8,967 nucleotides of DNA from Anaerovibrio sp. (GTDB lineage: Bacteria > Bacillota > Negativicutes > Selenomonadales > Selenomonadaceae): NCBI GenBank assembly GCA_016302095.1, contig JAEDOE010000034.1, forward strand, positions 1 to 8,967, in the 5' to 3' direction. The translations under genes were made by a program, and so were the position numbers. Positions 5,420-8,967 of this stretch are shown one piece after another. Position 1 is the stretch's first letter. Each line of letters begins with the position of its first letter. The notes below the pieces were generated by a model, which was not told where the DNA came from, searched no databases, and saw nothing but the letters and a program-made list of their open reading frames with translations.

Positions 5420-6856
5420 ATGGCAACATTTACGAAGTTCCCGGAGGACTTCATCTTCGGTGGAGCCACTGCTGCTTATCAGGTAGAAGGTGCTACCAGG
5501 GAGGACGGCAGAGGCCCATGCGCCTGGGATGATTACATGAACCGCCCAGGCAGCCGCTTCACGGCAGATCCTGCCAGTGATTTTTATCATAAGTACAAGG
5601 AGGATTTGCAGCTGTCCCATGATTTCGGGGTAAACGGCATCCGCATTTCCATCTCCTGGACCCGCATCCTGCCGGAGGGCAAGGGTGCCATCAATCAGGC
5701 CGGTATCGACTACTACAATGACCTGATTAACGAGTGCATCAGGCAGGGGGTTGAGCCTTTCGTAACCCTGCATCACTTCGATACGCCGTTGCCGTTCTTC
5801 AACAACGGCCATTGGCTGAACCGTGACCTGATTGATTACTTTGTGGATTATGCGAAAATCTGCTTCGAGAATTTCGGTGACAGGGTAAAGAAGTGGGCAA
5901 CCTTCAACGAGCCTTGGTCCATTCCGCAGAACGGCTACATTGCAGGCAACTTCCCACCTCACAAGCAGTTCGATATGCCGTCCGCCATCCAGATGATGCA
6001 CATCATGATGGTGGCACACGCCAAGGCCGTAAATCTCTACAAGTCCATGAACCTGCCGGGGCAGATCGGCATTGTCCACACCCTGGAGGGCAAGGTGGCC
6101 ATGACCGACAAGCCGGAGGATATTCATGCCAGGGATCTGGATGACGCTATGGCCAACCGCTTTATGCTGGATGCCTGCTTCCACGGCGGCTATGATGATG
6201 AGACTATGGCTCTCATCAATGAGATTCTTGAGAAGAACGGCGGCAAGCTGGTAACCTATCCTGAGGATTTTGAGGAATTTAAGAAGGCTGCGGAGCAGAT
6301 TGACTTCCTGGGCATGAATTATTATTCCAGCCACTTCCTGCAGGCCCATGACGGTGAGAGCATGATTTACAACAACTCCACCGGTGAGAAGGGTACCTCG
6401 GTATTTGCCCTGAAGGGCGTAGGCGCAAGGGTTTGCAACCCGGAGGTGCCGACTACTGATTGGGACTGGCCGATTTATCCTGTGGGCATGTACAACCAGC
6501 TGAAGCGCATTGCCAGGGATTATCCGAACTACAAGACCATCTACATTTCCGAAAACGGCATGGGCTACAAGGATGATTTCATCGATGGCAAGATTGATGA
6601 TACACCGCGCATCGAGTATGTAACCCAGCATCTGGAATACATCCTGAAGGCTGTTGCCGAGGGTGTCAATGTAAAGGGCTACTACATCTGGTCCCTGATG
6701 GATGTGCTTTCCTGGTCCAACGGCTACAACAAGCGTTACGGCCTGTTCTACGTTGACTACAACGACCAGAAGCGTTATCCGAAAAAGAGTGCCTACTGGT
6801 ACAAGCTCATGACCGAGCGGAAGGAGATTGTGCCGATTGAGGATGTGGAATACTGA
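5420..6856 (+). CDS. lacG: 6-phospho-beta-galactosidase (glycoside hydrolase family 1)
   Basis: This 478-aa cytosolic enzyme should split PTS-imported phospho-galactosides such as lactose-6-phosphate into galactose-6-phosphate and glucose. The family 1 barrel is full length: FIFGGATAAYQVEGA at 11-25, the acid/base E164 in TFNEP and the nucleophile E378 in ISENG. The phosphate-site set S431, K438 and Y440 (SWSNGYNKRYG) marks a 6-phospho-glycosidase. W432 matches Lactococcus LacG W429, which favours galactosides; phospho-glucosidases such as BglA usually have Ala there. Long stretches, for example WSLMDV and RYPKKSA.WYK, also resemble LacG as I recall it. Dual phospho-galactosidase/phospho-glucosidase activity cannot be excluded, as some W-bearing enzymes show both. 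GGGGG (5406-5410) lies 9 nt before the ATG. The PTS permease gene follows after 90 bp. Confidence 0.85.
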   Translation: MATFTKFPEDFIFGGATAAYQVEGATREDGRGPCAWDDYMNRPGSRFTADPASDFYHKYKEDLQLSHDFGVNGIRISISWTRILPEGKGAINQAGIDYYNDLINECIRQGVEPFVTLHHFDTPLPFFNNGHWLNRDLIDYFVDYAKICFENFGDRVKKWATFNEPWSIPQNGYIAGNFPPHKQFDMPSAIQMMHIMMVAHAKAVNLYKSMNLPGQIGIVHTLEGKVAMTDKPEDIHARDLDDAMANRFMLDACFHGGYDDETMALINEILEKNGGKLVTYPEDFEEFKKAAEQIDFLGMNYYSSHFLQAHDGESMIYNNSTGEKGTSVFALKGVGARVCNPEVPTTDWDWPIYPVGMYNQLKRIARDYPNYKTIYISENGMGYKDDFIDGKIDDTPRIEYVTQHLEYILKAVAEGVNVKGYYIWSLMDVLSWSNGYNKRYGLFYVDYNDQKRYPKKSAYWYKLMTERKEIVPIEDVEY

Positions 6857-6888
6857 TAAAAGAAGAATTTATACAATACGATTATCTA

Positions 6889-6894
6889 TATAAT
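6889..6894 (+). promoter_or_regulatory. Possible internal -10 box in the lacG-lacE spacer
   Basis: The 90-bp spacer (6857-6946) is very AT-rich and contains TATAAT at 6889-6894, flanked by the direct repeat ATTATCTA (6881-6888 and 6896-6903). A weak inverted repeat ATCTAA/TTAGAT (6899-6904, 6917-6922) follows. No -35 and no terminator are seen. Co-transcription with lacG is the simpler reading. Confidence 0.2.
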
Positions 6895-6946
6895 AATTAT
6901 CTAAGCATGTAAAAAATTAGATTTATGAAAGAAGGAAGCGAAAATC

Positions 6947-8644
6947 ATGGAAACAATTATTGCAGCGGTTGATAAAATGAAGCCTTTCTTTGAAAAGGTT
7001 TCCAACAACCCTTACCTCAGAGCAATCCGCGACGGCTTCGTAAGCTGCCTGCCGGTAATCCTGTTCTCCTCACTGTTCATCCTGGTGGCATGTATCCCGG
7101 AAATCTGGGACTTCAAGTGGGATGACTACATCAGCGGCCTTTTGTGGCAGGCTTATGGCTACTCCATGGGTATCCTGTCCGTCCTGATGGTGGCAACCAT
7201 CGCCAAGAGCCTGACTGACAACTTCAACCACAAGCTGCCAAAGCTCCGTCAGATTAACCCTGTATCTGTAATGATCGTGTCCATCATCTGTTTCCTGCTT
7301 CTCTCCATCGAGGGCGTGGACAAGGGCATCGCTACTGAGTTCATGGGCACCAAGGGCCTGCTTTCCGCCTTCGTGGTAGCATTCACCGTGCCAAACATCT
7401 ACAAGTTCTTCGTAGGCCGCGGCGTTACCATCAAGCTGCCTGAGGAAGTTCCTCACTACATCGCACAGACCTATGCTGACCTGATTCCGCTGGCTGTGTC
7501 CATCACTTTCTTCTGGGTATTCAGCTTCGTATTCAAGGATATCACCGGCATGCTGTTCGGCAACTGGATTCTTGAGCTGTTCAAGCCGTTGTTCCAGGCT
7601 GCTGACGGCTACATCGGTATCGCCCTCATCTATGGCGCAATGGCAATGTTCTGGTTCGTAGGTATTCATGGTCCTTCCATCGTAGAGCCTGCTGTAACCG
7701 CTATCTATATCGCTAACATCGAGCTGAACCTGCAGGTTGTACAGGCAGGCGGCCATGCAACTGCAATCCTGACTCACCCTACTTCTTACTTCGTAGCTAC
7801 CCTGGGCGGTACTGGTGCTACCCTCATGTTCTGCGCAATGTGCGCCTTCATCGCCAAGTCCAAGCAGCTCCGTACTGTAGGACGCAGCTCCATCATTCCT
7901 GTACTGTTCGCAGTAAATGAGCCTATCATCTTCGGTGCTCCTATCGTATTGAACCCTGTACTGTTCGTACCTTTCATCCTGGCTCCTATCGCCAACGTAT
8001 GGCTGTTCAAGTTCTTCGTAGATGTGCTGGGCATGAACGCCTTCTCCTACATCCTGCCTTGGACCACTCCTGGTACTATCGGCTTGATTGTTTCCACCGG
8101 CTTTGCAAAGCTGTCCTTTATCCTGGCTCCATTGCTGCTGGTTGTTGATACCATTATCTACTATCCGTTCTTCCGTGCTTATGACAAGCAGCTGGTAGAG
8201 CGTGAGGCCCTGGTTGCTGCCGGTATGGCTGATGATGAGGGCGATGCTATCGAGGCTCCTGCTGCCAAGACCGTGGCAAAGGTGGAGCCAAAGGTTGAGG
8301 CAAAGCCTGCTGAGGCTGCTGTGCCAAAGACTGAGAAGAAGGTCCTGGTTCTCTGTGCCTCCGGCGCTACCAGCTCCATGCTGGCCAAGGCCATCGTCAA
8401 GGGCGCCAAGGCTGCCAATGCTCCTGTTGACTCCATCGCTATGGCGTATGGCCAGCACAAGGACTGCATTACCGACTATGACCTGATTGTACTTGCTCCG
8501 CAGATGGCTTCCATGTTTGATGAGCTGAAGCATGACTGCGATGAGAAGGGCGTGCCTGCTGCTACCTGCTCCGGCAAGGAATATGTAGGCCTGACCCGTG
8601 ACCCTGCCGGTGCCCTGAAGTTCGCACTGGAGCATATTAAATAA
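6947..8644 (+). CDS. lacE: Lactose-type PTS permease, fused EIIC-EIIB
   Basis: This 565-aa inner-membrane transporter takes up lactose or a related beta-galactoside or beta-glucoside and phosphorylates it during entry. Residues 1-410 form the EIIC domain with about ten hydrophobic segments, the substrate-site loop GIHGPSIVEP (239-248) and the family hallmark NEPIIFGAP (324-332). Residues about 428-464 are an Ala/Lys/Glu/Pro-rich linker. Residues 465-565 are EIIB, with phospho-acceptor C470 in VLVLCASGATSSMLA. Length, IICB order and segments such as YLRAIRDGF, AKSLTD, FMGTKGLL and GRSSIIPVLFAVNEP resemble Lactococcus LacE (568 aa). AAGGA (6932-6936) lies 10 nt before the ATG. The required EIIA partner (LacF) is not encoded in the window and must come from elsewhere. 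Cellobiose permeases are related, so substrate choice rests partly on the LacG-like neighbour. Confidence 0.9.
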   Translation: METIIAAVDKMKPFFEKVSNNPYLRAIRDGFVSCLPVILFSSLFILVACIPEIWDFKWDDYISGLLWQAYGYSMGILSVLMVATIAKSLTDNFNHKLPKLRQINPVSVMIVSIICFLLLSIEGVDKGIATEFMGTKGLLSAFVVAFTVPNIYKFFVGRGVTIKLPEEVPHYIAQTYADLIPLAVSITFFWVFSFVFKDITGMLFGNWILELFKPLFQAADGYIGIALIYGAMAMFWFVGIHGPSIVEPAVTAIYIANIELNLQVVQAGGHATAILTHPTSYFVATLGGTGATLMFCAMCAFIAKSKQLRTVGRSSIIPVLFAVNEPIIFGAPIVLNPVLFVPFILAPIANVWLFKFFVDVLGMNAFSYILPWTTPGTIGLIVSTGFAKLSFILAPLLLVVDTIIYYPFFRAYDKQLVEREALVAAGMADDEGDAIEAPAAKTVAKVEPKVEAKPAEAAVPKTEKKVLVLCASGATSSMLAKAIVKGAKAANAPVDSIAMAYGQHKDCITDYDLIVLAPQMASMFDELKHDCDEKGVPAATCSGKEYVGLTRDPAGALKFALEHIK

Positions 8645-8656
8645 GTTTTCCCTGTC

Positions 8657-8684
8657 CGGTGCAGTTCAGGTTCTGGCTGCACCG
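8657..8684 (+). other. Stem-loop just after lacE
   Basis: CGGTGCAG (8657-8664) pairs perfectly with CTGCACCG (8677-8684). The 12-nt loop contains a further CAG/CTG pair (8667-8669, 8673-8675). It starts 13 nt past the lacE stop and has no T-run after it (TCCTCCCGAG), so it is a poor intrinsic terminator. A 3'-end stabiliser or pause site is possible. Confidence 0.6.
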
Positions 8685-8691
8685 TCCTCCC

Positions 8692-8738
8692 GAGGGCCAC
8701 GAAATGAGATAAAGTTCATATCTTGCTTCGTGGCTCTC
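8692..8738 (+). other. Long stem-loop between lacE and galK
   Basis: A 12-bp stem (8692-8703 with 8727-8738, one G-T pair; core GCCACGAA/TTCGTGGC) holds an inner 5-bp stem AGATA/TATCT (8707-8711, 8719-8723) with a 7-nt loop. It is followed by ATTATATATGATGTTTTA, a poor U-tract. It could be a weak terminator or attenuator before galK. As DNA, its right arm overlaps the candidate galK -35, as an operator would. Confidence 0.55.
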
Positions 8739-8750
8739 ATTATATATGAT
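8723..8750 (+). promoter_or_regulatory. Candidate galK promoter
   Basis: TATGAT (8745-8750, five of six to TATAAT) lies 16 bp after TTGCTT (8723-8728, three of six to TTGACA). The start would fall near 8757, about 20 nt before the galK ATG. The -35 overlaps the right arm of the long inverted repeat. Confidence 0.3.
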
Positions 8751-8766
8751 GTTTTATAAAGAGTAG

Positions 8767-8967
<201 letters not shown>

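Noticed and set aside
7070..8635. A 521-codon minus-strand open frame opposite the PTS permease
   Set aside because: Its composition is low in known motifs and it arises from biased codon use of lacE. The + strand protein is an unmistakable EIICB.

Overview
All genes in this window lie on the + strand and form two transcription blocks separated by one strong intrinsic terminator. The proteins point to an anaerobic, sugar-fermenting member of the Firmicutes: a lactose-type PTS permease and a LacG-type phospho-glycosidase, a short bacterial/archaeal-type S-adenosylhomocysteine hydrolase, an MTA/SAH deaminase, and a viroplasmin-domain RNase H. G-rich Shine-Dalgarno sites and TATAAT boxes fit this. 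A Negativicutes relative of Selenomonas or Mitsuokella is my best guess, but that is impression, not proof. No mobile elements, CRISPR arrays, tRNAs or rRNAs were seen.

Block 1 (1-5214) opens with the C-terminal part of SurE nucleotidase, cut by the window edge. A short AT-rich spacer with an extended -10 box and a perfect 13-bp tandem repeat follows. Next come an S-adenosylhomocysteine (or S-inosylhomocysteine) hydrolase and an MTA/SAH deaminase, 33 bp apart. After a 48-bp spacer made largely of a perfect 14-bp tandem repeat comes a viroplasmin-domain ribonuclease H. It overlaps by ATGA with a secreted class 3 lipase whose C-terminal domain I cannot assign. A GC-rich hairpin with a T-run ends the block. 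The first three genes fit handling of SAH, the by-product of methylation, and its nucleoside or nucleotide products. Adjacency of a deaminase and a short-type hydrolase suggests the SAH to S-inosylhomocysteine to inosine plus homocysteine route.

Block 2 (5215-8967) is a galactoside-utilisation locus. A 205-bp regulatory region holds a cre/LacI-like operator, a TATAAT promoter and a leader of about 115 nt with mutually exclusive hairpins. It is followed by a 6-phospho-beta-galactosidase (lacG-like), a lactose-type PTS EIICB permease (lacE-like), an intergenic region with two stem-loops and a candidate promoter, and the start of galactokinase (galK), cut by the window edge. Sugar would be phosphorylated on entry and cleaved by LacG to glucose plus galactose-6-phosphate, while GalK handles free galactose. 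No EIIA (lacF), lac regulator or tagatose-6-phosphate gene is visible between them. No gene-free stretch exceeds 300 bases; the longest, 5140-5419, holds the terminator, operator, promoter and leader.
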